Below, piece by piece: positions 63,212-64,000 of a stretch of DNA of 64,000 nucleotides. This DNA is from Lepturacanthus savala (lineage: Eukaryota > Chordata > Actinopteri > Scombriformes > Trichiuridae): positions 2,604,001 through 2,668,000 of the forward strand of contig JARUPU010000033.1 in NCBI GenBank assembly GCA_030544235.1. Reading direction: 5' to 3'. Position numbers and translations under genes: made by a program. The number at the start of each line of letters is the position of its first letter. Position 1 is the stretch's first letter. Below the pieces are notes generated by a model, which saw only the letters and a program-made list of their open reading frames with translations, did not search any database and was not told the origin of the DNA.

Positions 63212-64000
63212 GAGCCTAACCCTAACCCTAGTCTAACCCTAACCCTAACCCTAAATTCTTAACTGGGGGGTGTAGGAATTGGTTCAATTTCTATATGATT
63301 TTCGGTTTTGGAGCTGCAGCACCTTTAAAATCACTGGGAGGGATATACCTGGTAGTTTCGTTCCCTATACCCCAACGCTGAGCCTAACCCTAACCCTAGT
63401 CTAACCCTAACCCTAAATTCTTAACTGGGGGGTGTAGGAATTGGTTCAATTTCTATATGATTTTTGGTTTCGGAGCTGCAGCACCTTTAAAATCACTGGG
63501 AGGGATATACCTGGTAGTTTCGTTCCCTATACCGTAAAGCTGAGCCTAACCCTAACCCTAGTCTAACCTTAACCCTAACCCTAACCCTCACCCTAAATCC
63601 TTAACTGCGGGGTGTAGGAATTGGTTCAATTTCGATATGATTTTCTGTTTCGGAGCTGCAGCATCTTTAAAATAACTGGGAGGGATATACCTGGTAGTTT
63701 CGTTCCCTATACCCCAACGCTGAGCCTAACCCTAACCCTAGTCTAACCCTAACCCTAACCCTAACCCTAAATTCTTAACTGGGGGATGTAGGAATTGGTT
63801 CAATTTCGATATGATTTTCGGTTTCGGAGCTGCAGCACCTTTAAAATCACTGGGAGGGATATACCTGGTAGTTTCGTTCCCTATACCCTAACGCTGAGCC
63901 TAACCCTGACCCTAGTCTAACCCTAACCCTAACCCTAAATTCTTAACTGGGGGGTGTAGGAATTGGTTCAATTTCTATATGATTTTCGGTTTCGGAGCTG
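63212..64000 (+). repeat. Segment repeated 2040 bp after 61172, copy 2 (cut by window end)
   Basis: Identical by eye to 61172-61960 as far as the window goes. It shows that the 2.04-kb period is active at the right edge, the most homogeneous part of the window. Confidence 0.75.

Larger units (their letters stand above)
713..64000 (+). repeat. Telomere-containing satellite array, about 370 monomers
   Basis: Head-to-tail array running off the right end of the window. A typical monomer starts AAATTCTTAACTGGGG, continues GGAATTGGTTCAATTT and ATATGATTTTC, then GAGCTGCAGCACC, TTTAAAATCACTGGGAGGGA, TATACCTGGTAGTTTCGTTC and GCTGAG. It ends with telomeric repeat split by a conserved GTCT: two CCCTAA-type hexamers before it and usually two to five after it. 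Length is 150 + 6n (commonly 162, 168, 174 or 180 bp), n being the hexamers after GTCT. Telomeric sequence makes up about a quarter of each monomer, perhaps 15 kb in this window. Stops occur in all frames and no long ORF crosses the array, so the core is non-coding. All monomers seen lie in one orientation. GCTGCAGC in most cores is a PstI site. The core is not a family I recognise. Confidence 0.97.
52621..64000 (+). repeat. Young mosaic HOR segment, 1.37-2.04 kb periods
   Basis: Built mostly from family C monomers. GATTTTGGGTTTTGG recurs near 53030, 54410, 56284, 59536, 60916 and 62290, with several steps of 1374-1380 bp. The hybrid CCCTATACCGTAAAGC recurs near 53615, 55483, 60113, 61488 and 63528. 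A GTGTATGAATTGG monomer of family A type appears near 57967. A single-base loss gives AAATTTTAACTGG near 56930. The array has not ended at 64000. Confidence 0.7.

Noticed and set aside
713..64000. CRISPR-like regular repeats
   Set aside because: The whole monomer is repeated, with no short repeat separated by unique spacers. The telomeric hexamers and HOR pattern show a eukaryotic satellite.
713..64000. Centromere satellite with a CENP-B box
   Set aside because: The monomer length is alphoid-like, but I find no match to the CENP-B box pattern TTCGnnnnAnnCGGG. TTTCGATATGATTTTCGG and TTTCGTTCCCTATACCCC both fail at the fixed positions.
713..64000. Pol III B-box-like GGTTCAATTTC in each core, suggesting a tRNA-derived origin
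   Set aside because: It resembles GGTTCGANTCC only partly. No A box at the right spacing and no tRNA-like fold is visible, so it is probably chance.
720..64000. Protein encoded across monomers, since lengths are multiples of three
   Set aside because: Although 162, 168 and 174 bp keep the frame, stops recur in all frames in every monomer (for example TAA in the telomeric tract and TAG in GGTAG).

Overview
The window is eukaryotic, very probably animal, repeat DNA. It contains no gene I can firmly support. About 99% of it (713 to 64000, still running at the window end) is one head-to-tail satellite array. Each monomer is usually 162, 168, 174 or 180 bp and joins a conserved, non-coding core of about 130 bp to a tract of vertebrate-type telomere repeat (CCCTAA on the + strand, TTAGGG on the - strand). 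There are roughly 370 monomers (about 63.3 kb at about 171 bp each). I saw no inverted monomer and no inserted transposon. TTAGGG telomeres occur in vertebrates, many marine invertebrates and some fungi and protists, so the repeat does not identify the species; I do not recognise the core.

Left flank (1-712): AT-rich non-array sequence. It holds a weak candidate for a short terminal coding exon on the - strand (173-259), an imperfect hairpin (402-432), two diverged tandem copies of an unrelated ~153-bp repeat (420-572 and 573-712), and a perfect 17-bp inverted repeat (682-717) lying across the flank/array junction.

Array: monomers carry diagnostic variants that recur in fixed order, so the array is built of higher-order repeats (HORs). 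713-20425 is an edge monomer followed by increasingly ordered, mosaic copies of family A (about 3.8-4.1 kb). 20426-28697 is two copies of a 24-monomer HOR (4133 and 4139 bp). 28698 to about 38755 is family B in copies of 3570 bp, 3918 bp and one truncated copy. 38922 to about 44560 is family C (2232 bp, 2064 bp, and a partial copy). 44560-50220 is a mosaic of B and C pieces. 50221-52620 is two identical 1200-bp blocks. 52621-64000 is a younger mosaic with 1.37-2.04 kb periodicities. HOR period shortens from left to right.

How the parts behave together: monomer length changes in steps of 6 bp, almost always in the telomeric tract downstream of a conserved GTCT interruption, while the short tract upstream is nearly fixed. 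Several rearrangement joins fall in telomeric tracts; others fall inside the core and leave hybrid monomers, one of which has itself been amplified. The polarity of TTAGGG points toward position 1, opposite to a normal right-hand chromosome end, so this is either a subtelomeric array whose telomere lies to the left beyond the flank, or an interstitial or inverted telomeric satellite.
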